From Nautilus pompilius (lineage: Eukaryota > Mollusca > Cephalopoda > Nautilida > Nautilidae), in NCBI GenBank assembly GCA_018389105.1, contig JACATO010002450.1, positions 1,620,501 to 1,684,500 of the forward strand: a stretch of 64,000 nt of DNA, written 5' to 3'. Under the pieces are notes generated by a model that did not search any database, was not told the origin of the DNA, and saw nothing but the letters and a program-made list of their open reading frames with translations. Shown here piece by piece: positions 14,500-28,000 of the stretch. The translations under genes and the position numbers were made by a program. Position 1 is the first letter of the stretch. Every line of letters begins with the position of its first letter.

Positions 14500-17400
14500 A
14501 CTGCTGGTTACCCTGTGGAACTGTTTACATAACACTGAAAGTTTATAAATGGCAACTGTGCATCTGGTGTTATTTTATTAGTAAGATTCAACCACTCCAC
14601 CACACATTTTGCAACACCACTTGTTTTTGTATCCAAAGTGATTTGTCAAAAAAAACCTTAATCAAATTAAAATGTATCAATCTTTATTCAGGTTTTGAAA
14701 AGCTAGTAAGATCTGAACACTTCTAAAAAGTTAGACATGCATAATTGTCACAAAAATTGAGCAAGCATCTGTGCACAAAACCATAGAATAAAACCCAGTT
14801 CCTTTCTTTTAATGCAGAAAATACACTTAAAAACAAGGTAGTCTGAGAGCCCAGACCACTTTTATACATATCTGCAGTCAATGTTCTGACTTGAAGTTTT
14901 GTAGATTTCAGAAATCCATTTCTTCAGTGTCCCAGCCTGGGCAGAGGGTGAGAAGAGTTTTTAACATTGTTAGAAAAAACACATTTTCATTAGCATTGTA
15001 AATTTTCATCTGATATGAGTAGTATTGATGAACATGTCCTTTGATAAAATAACTTTAGGAGGGAGGGGGGGCAAAAAATCTATGTATTTTTTTAGTCATT
15101 TGGTGAGAAAGGTATTGTTCCCTACTTCAGGGTAATTCCATAAATTCTAAGATACAAATGGCATCTACAGTACGACTTGGTATTTAGGTAGGAAACTATC
15201 TATATAGCTACTTTACAGAGTTGTGTAAGTTACCGTGTAGAGTTATTTTTGAGATAAACAGAATTCTAATTTTACTGTAATGTATTTAATTATTATTTAA
15301 AAATTTGTTTTTAGAGCAGAGTAAATATATAAAATTAAAAAAAATTTAATATTACATTAAAGTCAGGTTTAATTTCAATTATTTGATAATAAATTGAACA
15401 ATGACATCATAATCAGTACTGGTTGACATGAAATTTAGACATGCTTTACATGATCATCTTTAGTGCACAGTCAGGAGTTTATTTACTTAAATTTGATAGA
15501 GAGATTTGAAAATTAAATGTACAGAAGATTATCATTTTGTGTCAGTTATTTGTTCTAAAACACTGCAAAGCATCTGATTTTAGTCAAACCACTTCAGAAC
15601 ATATTTCCTGTGTCAAATTCCATCCAGTTTGTTCAGGACTCCATAATACCAGTTGCTTTTCCAGTCTTCTTGCAAATAGAGGATACCAGACTGGAAATTG
15701 TTTTTTTTATCCCCCAGCTTGCAAGGTGGAAAGCTGCTTGGCTTAATTTTTTTAATGTTCTTCATTTGTTAGTTGTCCCATGTTTTGACAAGCTGTCACT
15801 GAAGAAGACTGTTGTGCAGCAATGACAGATGTAAACTGTGATTCTGTTTATAGTTCACACACAAATGCCTTCAAGACTCTTCCGACATGCAAGATTTCTG
15901 TCAAGGATAGGGGATGGGTTTTGCCCTCCCTAAAGAACTCCACTTTGTAGTTGTAGTCAGTGGTGAGACTCATTCACTGTATTGCAGAAAGGGCTTGGCA
16001 GAGGTGAGGTCCATGATGTGATAGCTTGGTCGTTTTGCTTTTACCAACATCCATTCCAAACATTGTTGAAGTTCTAATATATGCACTAATAGAATTACCA
16101 GTGTCTCTGTCATCACAACAAATGACATGGTTGTTTGGCTGACAATTGGAAATGAAATATGCTTCAGCTGCCATTCTATTCTTGTCAGCCTCATTATAGA
16201 TACAATCTAAATCAAGGCAAACTTGTCTGCAGTTTATATCACCTTGTCCTTCTAGACAAACACCACTTATGCTGAATAGATGAGTGCTCATATGTTGATG
16301 TTTCTCAACTTTCTACAAGAAATTGCAAAAGTGGTCTCCAAAACTCTTGTAGACATGGTCTTTTCAGCACAGGACCAGAAATTGAATTGCTGATTCCAGA
16401 CTGGTGCACTTTATGTTCCATATCTTTTATGGATGGATGATCATTGCATCACACCCAATGCCTACTTGTTCAGATATGAGGATATTTTTCGAAACAGTGG
16501 TTGCAAGTCTAGCATGTTTAAAGAAAATCTAAGAGATTTTGTATGAGAAACAGTATCAAAAACTGCAACATCAATGTGTTTTGGGGTTTGAGCACCAATT
16601 CTTTTCTCATGAGCATGAAGCAGTGTAGTCTTGTCTGTGTGTTATACCATCAACATGGCCCAATGTCAATGGCAGTAAAATACAGCAACCAAACAAGCAA
16701 ATCTATTGTATTTTTCTATCCTTTTTAGACAGTTTAACCTTAACAGTATTTGAAGAAAAGTTCTTCAATTTTAATCTTATAGATTTCACAAACCTCTCAC
16801 CATCATGAAACAGATCTCTGAATTCATTTTACTCCGCTTGACCTTCTCTACAATAACAAGATTATGTTAGCTCAGAAGTGAATGTTTTTCCTTTTGATAT
16901 AGCTCACAACCTGCTGGAGACCATGTATTCTTGTGATCTTGTTCAGTTTCAACTCCTTTGTATGAAAATATTCCTTTAGTTTTAACCTGCCATATCCATT
17001 AAGTGACCAACTCTGGCATTCTGGCAGCATGCATACCTTTGACTAGCCTCTTCTGACAAAAAAAAAGGCCAGGTTGTATCAGTATTGACTGTGCACTAGT
17101 GTTTGATCTACTACCATTTTGGAATAAGGTTTATTTGTTAGATTCACAGACATAGAATCAGCAACATGTATGTCATAAACTCCTGGGTGGGTATGGTCAA
17201 TATGCAACAAATTCAATTAATACTTTACAGTATATCTAGCATTTTTGGAGTGGATTGTAACAAAGGACAAATTTCTCTGAGGTAATAGATATAGAAATTC
17301 TGATCATTTTATCTAATAGCTCTACTAAATAATAGGTACGGCTCAACTAAGTCAATATACAGAATTCAGTCTTTTGTAGTGACACTATTCAAACCATTTC

Positions 17401-18700
17401 TGGTGTCCTTTGTGTATTTCATATACTTTTTCACTATTACATAGATAGTGGAAGTCAAAGTATCCATGTTGTTCAGACTTCATTTAATCTCTGAAGTTTT
17501 TCGGTAATGATCCATTTCAGGAATCTTCATTAAAAGAGTTATGTATAGCATTAGCCAGGATTAAGTGTAATCTTTTGCATTGTCTTTCAAACGCACATCC
17601 CTTCATGAATTCATGAGCCAGGAAACCTGCTTCAGATTATATATTTAGGCCACCAGACTCTGATGTATCCTATTGCTGCAAAAATTAAAACAATGTGGAA
17701 AGCACCATGCACATGAACATGTTAAAATTGTGGTGGTTCCTATGACTGGATCGGAAAAGCTAACTTTTTTTTGCTGACAAATCATAGGTAACAAGAAAGT
17801 AATCGTCACTACTCTGCTACCATTTGTGACTTTTACATATTTCTACCACTACATGAAACATTGAGTTGCAGGCACACATTCTTCATATAGCCCACTATCT
17901 GTGTGGGGAAACGTGTTATCTGTTATTTCTGAATTCCAATCGCATAGAAAGTGTAGTTGACATAATCCACAATATGTCTTTTTGTAACACTAAAGATTTT
18001 TATGGCTTAGTGCCTTTCAAATTTTTTTAAAGGTATTATGCAAGATGGTCACTAGATTGCAAATCTCAAGAGAGGAGTAACTATTTTATTCTAGTGAAAA
18101 CTCAGCAATCAGGAAAATTCTATTCCTGTTCAACATTTTCTTTGTCATTTTATTTGTTTGTGCATTTTTTGCTTTAATTATTTCACATGTTCAAAACTAA
18201 TAGTAATATAATTTGTAACCCAATAAAAAAAAAAAAAATGGTTCATTTTTTTTACCTTATCTGAAAATAAATAAATTTTGACTGGTTTGTGTATACCTCA
18301 GCAAACTGATCTACCCCACACAGATAAAAAAGTGTTAGAATTTTCTTATCAGAACAGAATGTCTATCTTTAGTAAATTAAAAGCATTTCCCTCATGGACA
18401 AAGTTCTGAGAGAATTTTTTTATTGGTGCATCTTCATCATTCAATGTGAAGATAAGGATACACACTTTAGCAAAACTTGTAGTAGTAGGCTGACATAAGA
18501 TTCTTGGGTTTGTGTAAAGAAACTCCCACCAGACAAACTCTGGTCAATAGATGTCCAGTATTAGATGGATTTTCATCTTCACCTAAGAGAACATGTCAGG
18601 ACTTTAGTTTATCACTACTACGTCAAAATACATATTTTTTGTTCTGAATTTCTATTTAGAAAAAAAGAAAAAAACGTACCAACTGACCATACATGTACAG
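14500..18700. other. CpG-poor tail beyond ZFYVE19, no defined gene
   Basis: AT-rich and CpG-depleted like the ZFYVE19 body. It holds only the unassigned frame at 15974-16291 and short fragments that look repeat-derived. It may be the ZFYVE19 3' UTR or downstream transcribed sequence, or an old repeat cluster. Confidence 0.4.
15974..16291 (-). other. Unassigned 105-codon open reading frame, probably repeat-derived
   Basis: The minus strand encodes GDINCRQVCLDLDCIYNEAD, then NNHVICCDDRDTGNSISAYI and KTTKLSHHGPHLCQALSAI before a stop. It is less low-complexity than neighbouring open frames and has a conserved-looking Asp-rich CCDDRDT block that could be a nuclease or transposase motif. No acceptor or donor sites of convincing strength were placed. 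It sits 2.8 kb past the ZFYVE19 stop on the same strand, in the CpG-poor domain. I do not recognise the family; a decayed mobile element with a nuclease-like domain is the likeliest explanation. Confidence 0.35.
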
Positions 18701-18706
18701 TTTAAT
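18701..18706 (-). terminator. Possible ZFYVE19 polyadenylation signal (ATTAAA)
   Basis: Read on the minus strand this is ATTAAA, about 355 nt past the ZFYVE19 stop. A canonical AATAAA occurs further down at 18424-18419, and others at 18154-18149 and 18090-18085. The CpG-poor domain continues to about 14500, so a longer 3' UTR using a more distal site is possible. Which site is used cannot be decided here. Confidence 0.25.
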
Positions 18707-19060
18707 TTTTCTGAATTGTAAAAATATAACAAACTATTTCCAAGAAGCCAGGAAAGATTAACATAATTTACACATCAGACAACAGATATGGAGCCATAAT
18801 TAAGCAAGTCTAACAATTCAGCAAAAAAAAAAAAAACAAAAAATATCTGAAATTGGTCTTTTGGAAAGAGGATAACATCAACACCAATATTTACATTACA
18901 GTTCATATACATACATAGATTTACCTTGATAAGGGGTGGGATGTTCAAATAAAACCAGGCTGGATAAAATTTTGGCAATGCCATTTTCAGGTGGGTTTCA
19001 TTTGAACAACCCAAGCACATATACGTGTTGTTCTAGATACCTTCTTTCACAGATAGTTTG

Positions 19061-22000
19061 TCAAAGATTGTCCAGCTTTGGAGGCACATACCTGCAAAAC
19101 TTGTGATCTCTGATGCCAAATTCTTTATGTCCTCTCCTGAAAAAAGATTTTTTTAATTGCATGATAAGAAATTATAAAATACTGTATATCAATCACTCGC
19201 CAAAAAATAATTGCAAATCTCAATATAAAATCAAAATATCATTTTTTAAAGTCATTTAAATGAGGGTTATTTATTTAATTCTATGGTGCTGTAGTATATA
19301 CTTGTTGTAAAAAAAACAAACAAGCAAGATGCAGTAGCTCAGTTTGCCCACAGAGCATGTGTAGTAAGATGCATTTGCTCTAGCGATTGAGATAGATATT
19401 TCACTACAAATTAAACAGGCATTCATTATTGAAACATGGAATGTGAATTGACTTTAACAGCTTATGAAGATGACTCCCCAACAAAAGTAGCAGTGTTTAG
19501 ATGGCATAAGTGTTTTAGAGAAAGATGTCAGTCTGTTGCAGAAAGCCCTTGGTCTGAAAAACCATTACCAGTGATTTCAGCAAAGCAAGTTACAGGAGCT
19601 GAGGAAACGGTTCATCAAGACCATAAGAATACCATTTGTGTTCACAGTGTCCATCTTCACAGGATATGTCCATGCTATCTTTTTCAAGGATTTGCACATG
19701 ACAAGAGTATGTAACCAATGCACACCCTCACCAACTCATAAGCAAGAATATGTAAAACATTCACAGGTAATCCTCATGTACTTCAAAGAGCATAACAGGT
19801 CAAAATACATAGTGACAGGTGATGACACTTTGGTGTTTCATTATGACCCTGAGTCCAAACAAGTGTCCACTGTTTGGAATAACATTCATCATAAACCAAG
19901 ATATTCAGCATGGTGATGTCTGCCAGTTAGTTTGTGTGATTAATATTTTTTTTGTTTTTTTTTTTACTCCTGAGCTATGAATATTATGTATTTTGTACAG
20001 CCTAAAATTCTGTATTGTACAATCCAAGAGAAGCAGCTGGAAATACTGCAGAACACATGACATCTTCATCATGATGAAGCATGGCCAAACACTTCAAATG
20101 TTGTGCTGGAGATGAGCCATGATATTGGAGCAGAAGTCTTAGCATATCCTATTCCCCCAATTTTGCTCCATGCATCTTCTGGATGTTCCTGATGAAGTAA
20201 AAGCTCAATTCACTTAATATGAGTAGCTTCAGTATGTTACAATGACCTAACTACATATTATATTTAAAGATGTTTTCCAAATACTATTTAATGCATGGGT
20301 TCAACAATGAATGAAGTGCATCTGCCTGCAATAGTAGTATTCTGGAAAAAAAAAAACAGCAGCAGTCATCCTGCCTGGTGAGTATTTCTCAGCAATAGTC
20401 TTATAATTAAATAAACAACCTTTGTATTTTTAATTAGCTAAAATATTTTAGTCAATACCAAGTTGCCAAAAAGAAAATTGCCATGTAAATTCAGACAAAA
20501 TACCAAAATTTCATTTACTTACTTTTAAATACAAAATTTATCCTAGAACAGCAATTAATTTTCCAGAAAGCTTTGAGTAGATTTTTAGAAAATTTAGAAC
20601 ATATAAAACAGGTTAATTATTCACCCGGTCTATAGACAATAGAGAAGGGAGATCTTTTTGAGACATTTATAAAAGGTTTTAACCTTTAAATGTTAAATAA
20701 TTTATTTAATTTTAAAGCTACATGGGAGAGGATAAAGAAGTTATAGTTTTAAAGATGTTTCATTAGGCCTCAGGTTATTGACATTCAGAATCATCAAAAA
20801 GATGCAAAACTGTTGGTCTTTGCTAGGTTTAAGAAAACTGGACAACTTGGACCTTTTATATAAGCTGATGACCAGTCTCCATCATATCATATGCAATTTT
20901 TCCATACAATTATGCATACCATACAAATTGATAATTATAATTACCAAAGACGTTTAATATTTTTATACACTATATTCAATTAGACAAGATAGCTCATCAT
21001 TTGTTATGCACATTTACTCACTGATAGACTATAAGATTTCTTGCTATAACAGTACTTTAACTTACTTAAAACACTTTTCACAATAGAGATCCATGTCACA
21101 GTCATCACATCGAATGGTAGCAGTCTCATTGCAGATGCAGCACCAAGGCAACTCATCAGCATCCTGAAAATCCATGAGAAACATGCACTCAACAATTTAC
21201 TGAAACAAAACCACCTTTTTAAAATGTATAATTTAGTAAGTAGCTGTCACTAAAAGTATACAAAAAAAAAAATCATCTATTAGTAATACATAATGTCCCC
21301 TTAGGTGCAGCTTTTTATTTTCATTCTGAATTGAAAATAATAAAATATTTTGTTTCAGGAAATGTGAAAGTGACTGAAGTTCAAGTGTTTTTCATTTTTA
21401 AATACACTGAAACAATTTATTGTACATCAGTAAATATCCTTTTTTATATTACAAACTAAAAATATAATGCACCCAAACTAAATTTTTTTCAAAGAAACAA
21501 ACAACAGCTAGAAGACATTACAGGATATTTGATCTCCTTAAACCATGATACATAACTTTCTGTGTTCCTGTTGATGCTATTCTTTATTATCCATTATTTT
21601 GAGCAGTACTCATTCTATAAGAATGAATTATAGCACATGTATTATTTGTGAACAAGCAGATGGAATCTGATCTAACTTCTATTACTAATGACAGTCTAAC
21701 TTACATCAGACAAGCATTTATTCAACTATCCAACTCAATTAAGAGAAATTTATACATTAACCAACCAGGTCCATCTAATGGTAATTTTCTTTAAGAAAAT
21801 AAAAGCTGGCATTTAACAGCAAATAACAGTAGCATTTTAAAGATTTCTATCCACTGAGAACAAATGCTTTCCAACCAATTTCAGTGAAGGGTTAGAATGT
21901 TTAAGAAATATCATTACTGACCTAAATATTTTACTAAACAGCTTTTGAATGATGACAAACACAAGCACATATACAAGGTGATTCAGAAATGTGTACTCAC

Positions 22001-25000
22001 TTTGAATTTATGTATATTTAACTCTATCTCTGAATAAACAAAACTTTGTTATGTACACAAGTGAACATGTGAAAACAACATACATTGGTCAATTTCAGAC
22101 AAATGTTCAAAATTGTCCACCATTTATACGCAAAAATGCACCACAACATTCTGAGACGGATTAGTATTACAGTAGTGCACATGTGAACTGAGATGTTGCT
22201 CAGTCACTACCTCCAAATCTAGTAGTGTTTGAAGTTTAGCACTGTACACTTCAACTTTCATGACCCCCCCCACAGGTGTAAGGTCACGTGACCTTGAAGG
22301 ATATTCATGAGCAGATCCGCAATGACCTAATCATATCCCAGAAAACTCCATATCAAGAAAAGCTCAAACATCTGTGATGTGGTGGTGTGCCATCTTACTG
22401 AAAGTAAACTTCAGAGCCTCCATACGGATGCTTATGGTAGGAACAGCATTACTGCGCAATATCTACAGATAATTTTCACCCACTACAGTATCATTAAAAC
22501 AGAATGGTCCAACAATGCCATAAGAAGAAAGCCCCACCCACACTGTAACTCCTGGTAGGTTAACCTCTTTCTCCAATTACGTGTTTGGGTTTTGCACTGC
22601 CTAAAACACACAGCTGTGACAATTTGTGCCCCTATTCAGTTTAAAGGATGTCTCATTAGACTACACCATTCCATCCTCAAAATCAGCACAATGAATGTGC
22701 ATGTTAATGAACCACATCTTCTATCCAGATCATTTGTTCAAAGCAAGGAAAACCACAGGTATGTATGGTTTCCGCCTCAATTCTTTCAAAATATGATGCA
22801 CAGTAGGTTGACTCATCTCCAATTCACATGCACACTGCCTTGATGACTTTTTTGGAGAAACATGGTACATGATTATTACAGTTTACACATTTTCAAGACT
22901 CTATGCTCTCCTTTTTCTTGTGTTCTGGATTTTATTCACATTTTGGACAGTTCTTTGGTTCTCAAATTTATCACATGTACAACTGATAAACAAGTGGGAG
23001 TTGATGCTCCATACTGTCCTAACCAGACATGCTGCATTTCCTTTACATTTTCAAACTAAAATACCACTTTTAAAAGTTTTTCCTCTGTTTAAAACTCAGG
23101 CTTCTGTCTGCCATGTTGATGGTTTATATGAACAGAAAGTATGCAACATTGCAGAAGATGAACATTGTATGTTGTTTTTACATATTCATTTGTGCACACA
23201 TATTTCTGAATCAACCTATAAACATCATTTAACAATAATAATTTTCTTAAATGTTAATATGAAATCTGGCACCGTTTCTCAAATTTGTCAGTAGTTTTGT
23301 TGTAGCCAATTTCAACACGGCTTCAAGACTGATCAGATACTGTTGTATTTTTGACATCCATGGTAGAATTTTTTGATGAAACAAACTCAGCATTTAAAAT
23401 TAAATTGAATATAATCTGGAAACCTGGCTGGCTTCAGAAATGTGAACAATTTTGGTATACTCTCTTTAAATGTTGCATTAACTGAAAGTGTAGTTAACTA
23501 CAGGCTACTTGGAAAATCCCCAAAATCTGTAACTAATGGATTTGGAAAAAGTTTTATTTTTGTTTATAAGTTGTCAATAAATCCTCAATTCTGTTTCAAA
23601 ACTTATTTTTAAATGTCTGTCTTATTTCTGCATACTTTGCATTATTGATGGAGGCTTTGCAATGTGGTTAAGGTTGCATTTATGCAAATAAATTTCAAAC
23701 GGCATTAATTTGGTCTGAAATACTTTGATTCTTCCAATGGATTTCAAGTACAAATAATCCAGTGGTGCATTATGGTTGGGTTCTAAATACATTCAAGCAT
23801 TTCATGTCAACCAGAAATGCAAGATCTGCAATTCAATCACCATCTGTTAACTCAGAAATATTCCTTGATTTACCAATCAGACTTTATTAAAAAAAAAAAA
23901 ACCCTTCTCACACTTTGCCTTTGCTTAATCCTTTGACTTGAAAGAGAAGGCAAATTACCGTATTCTGAATCAATCTCTTCAGGGAAGTGTTTAAATTGCT
24001 TGAGATTCAAAGCAGGGATCAAATTCAAATAAAGTTAAGTTTTAAAAACCACTATCTTGACATGACCCATAGTACTTGATGGTAATGCAATGATCATGAC
24101 TAAGGCACCTTTCCAAAAAACTTTTCTCATCAATCCTACTAATTCTGCCTTCTGCCCTATCATAGCAGCAGCAACATCTTTGGTTAAGCTGACAAATTTG
24201 TTAGGATCCAGACAGATTCTTAAGCATACTTTCTATAGCTTGAAACAAATCACTGTTTTGTTTTATCAGAGTTTACCATTGCTGCTAATTCTTCTGTTAT
24301 TCTGAATTCAGTCAATTCCACATATGAATATTAGCATTTGTGGCATATTGGTAAGATCAGTGCTGTCAAATTTGGTGATGATAAAGAATGATCTACGAAC
24401 TCAGCAGTCCTCTTACACAGATCTGCGATATTCCTCTTTTCCATGCACATGTACTAAGCTACTTCTAGAAGACTCTTTTTAACAAATTTTTCATCTTATC
24501 TTCACTCTCTTTTCCTATCAATGTTTTATATTTAACAGTATGTGTGGCTTCATAACGACATTTAAAATTCTATTCTTTAAAAATCTTAACATTTCTATTT
24601 TCATAATCACTTTCACTTTTTTGCCATCAACAAAGACCTTTGTTGACCATTTGTGACAATTTCCAAACAAATACATGCATATGCATTGAAGTTAATTTTT
24701 AAAATATGGTATTGTTTTCATTACTTGCTTTATTAAAAAAATTGACAGCACATGAGCAGTGAACTGATGACTATTAATTGGCATTAATGCAAAATCTGAC
24801 AAATTAGTAGGGACTTAAATTTACATTTTGCATGATATAAAATAACATTAAAATTAAGAAATTTTATAATATGAAAATATCCTGGTCTGGGCCATATAAG
24901 TAGATAACCACCAGAGGTTTAATCAAATAGCTATTTTATCAGGCCAATGAACTGTAATCTTTGGTGGCTGTTAAGGTGACAAGCTACCTACACAGACAAA

Positions 25001-28000
25001 GATATAGTATCATAAGGAAATATTTTATCAGCATTAATTCAACCATTGACAATATACCAATAAAAGCTGTAATATAATAATATTGGCCTAAGAACTATAT
25101 TGCCAAAATTTGGGTAGCTTGGGTCATATGATCAATTACCCTAGCATCCACCAACAGTTAATGTTTTACTATGTCAGATATATTCTTAAAAATAGCTATC
25201 CAGCCAAGCCAATAAATGTTGTTAAGGTGGCCTAATATTGATAAGGCCAAAAATATAATAAAGGCTTCTTAATGAAATTTTATGGCCCAAGCTAGGATAA
25301 TTCTCCCAATGTATGTTTTATGCAGTTGGAAAATGCATATATATATAATTCATTAACAAATTTGAAATGGTTAAACAATTTGTAAATTTACAACAGTTTA
25401 CAATGGCACATTTTCATCAATGGCAAGTAATAAGTACAACAGAATGGCAACACAGGTCTTCTAAGAAATAAAATACATTTAAAAAGATTTTTTTCAGACC
25501 ATAATAAATGTAAAAGTTGAAGATATTGGCAAGCTGTAAAAAAAAGATATCACGGAGACTAATAAAATTGGAAATTTAATATATTGCAGGGTCATAGAAA
25601 CACCCCACAATCCAGGGATCAGAGAACCGTGCCACAGACCATTTCTAACCATATCCCCCTTGCAATTGTATGGTTTGTTGTTAATGATGTGGCAAAAAAC
25701 TGCAGTGTCACAAAGATATTTTTCTTTCCAGCTAACGGGATAATGCCATCCAATGTCAAGCAGGTTTTCCCCCTTTCTATTACAGACTACCAAACTTGAC
25801 TTTCCCACATCTGCCCCTCCTCTCCATAAGGACGTTAAGACCAGACGTGTGATTTTTTTCAAATTATATTATCTACCACATAAGAAAACCAAAAAAAAAA
25901 AACAACAACACAAAAACATCCCACAGATGTTGCTGCTGAGTTAATACTTAGATAATGTAATTAATTAAGGTTCACACCCAATGCATAGAAAAAAAAACTG
26001 TCTTGTCTAAATACCTCATCTGGTATATTTGAATGCTTAGCATCAACAATATTGTGTTTGCTAAATCCTTTATTTATTGGCTCATTATAACTGTTTGTTG
26101 CAACAGATGAGCCTGCTTCCTCATCTAATCTGGACTCCTCCAACAACTGTAATGAGAAAACAAATTCAGGGTATTGATTTTTGTCTTACCAAAGCAATAA
26201 TAATACCTTTGATAACATACAAAATGACAATTTCCCCTAAAGATGGGTCATGCATATTCTACCAAAAGTTAAGTACCTTTTTTATATATCTTGGTTGTTC
26301 TTCTAGTTTCAGTTATAATTCCTTTTGTTTTCTTCAAATCAAATTCAGTGTTCTACATCAAGAAAAAAAAAACTTGCATTTTAACCTGCAAGTATTACCT
26401 AATTTAAAAATAAAATCAGAAACCTTGTATACTAAAAAAAAGTAAAATGGAGAAAAAAAGTTAAAATTTTTCTTTAATATTTTGACATCTGTCTTTAGTT
26501 TACAAAAATATCCTATCAACAAAGAATTTTGTTTTATATTTCTGCATATTCATTTTCTCCATGAATCTAAATTAATCAACAGTTTTAAGCTGTTGCTATT
26601 CTCCATTTTATTTATTTATTTCATTTCCCTCCAAGACAGCAATGGGAACCAGATTCTGATTTCATTTCACAGTTGTTTTATATCTATTTATACACCTCAA
26701 TGAAAATTAAGCATTATCAGATTTTCCTTCATATTAACAAAAAAAAAAACTGAAGCAGTAAAGTTTCAAGGCTGAGAGAAACAAGGTCTAAGTTTTGACC
26801 ATGTACTCACGAATCTGGCACAATTTGATAGTATATACATACACACGAGGTTGGCCTTTAAAAATTAAAGTATATAATATAGCAGTTAAATCTACTACAA
26901 TGACTATATAAAAATGCATTGGATAGATACTTTGGAAACATGAGCTTTATACAAGTCCTCATTCTTCCTCACAAAGATATAATTATCACAATCTATCTTA
27001 TCCACTATTGCACACAATCTGAAATGCCAACCAAGTGAGAGAATGTTGATTGGTACCAAAAACAATGGCTGGCACAAAAGTGCCCAGTGTGCGCTGACTT
27101 CAGCTGACCAAACAAGAGAAGACCCTGCTAGCATCAAATTTGGAAAAAATTGGATTGCCCAAAGAAAACCCATGCAGAGAGACTGATACAGAAGACCAAG
27201 AAGAAACCATGCTGAGAAAGGTCTTCAAATCAAGATGAATTCTGACAAGATTTGAACATAGGTCCTCAGTCACAGCAAGTTGATGTACTACACAGTTGTT
27301 CATCTGCTGCCCACCACTATCTATACATCCGCTAAGCAGTATAAATTCAAGGTGTTGCAACTCTAAATCTTCTACTGTATACAAGCCACAGAAATACTAC
27401 ACAGAGGCCAAAAGATGACAGATAATTAAAATGAAAAATGCTGAACTTCCTGCACACACAAGGAGACAACTTAGCACGCACCACTCCATCACCAGTTGAC
27501 AGAGCATACACTGACCTGAAGAACCAACAAGGTGATGACCATGGTTCTACACCAGTTTACATGTGAAATGTTCCTGATTGTCAATCAGCAATAAGCCAGC
27601 TAGATACTGGTAGAATTAACATTTCCAATATAATCTGAGAGTACAGACAAAGCAGCACATCAGTCTAGTGAAAGTCAATTTCTCTAGCATTGTGTCAATG
27701 ATTGAATGTCAACATTATGGGAAGTTTCCAATCTAGAAAACTTTGCCTCTGGTGGTGGATCTGTTGTGAGAGGATTTCCTACTCATAAATGTAAGCTTCA
27801 TCTTGTTGTTAAAGGTACTGTAAAAATATTCTTGAGCTTGTCATTGTCCCCCATTTTGACAATCTCCTGCCTGCTACAAAACCAATATTCATGCAAAACA
27901 ATACCAGACTCACTCAGCAACTGCAGTGTGAAATATCTCCAAAGCAATACAAATAAATCACTTGCTTGGCTTGGTGAGCCTGGATATTAAACACGATAAA

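Larger units (their letters stand above)
4560..14500. other. Ten-kilobase gene-free flank
   Basis: No conserved protein motif was found on either strand. It contains the TTA runs, the GA/CA microsatellite and three TGACGTCA palindromes (6341, 7484, 8835). The longest open frames (7422-7835 and 9473-9895) run through CACACA or GAGAGA repeats. CpG is retained up to about 14200-14500, where base composition changes abruptly. Confidence 0.5.
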
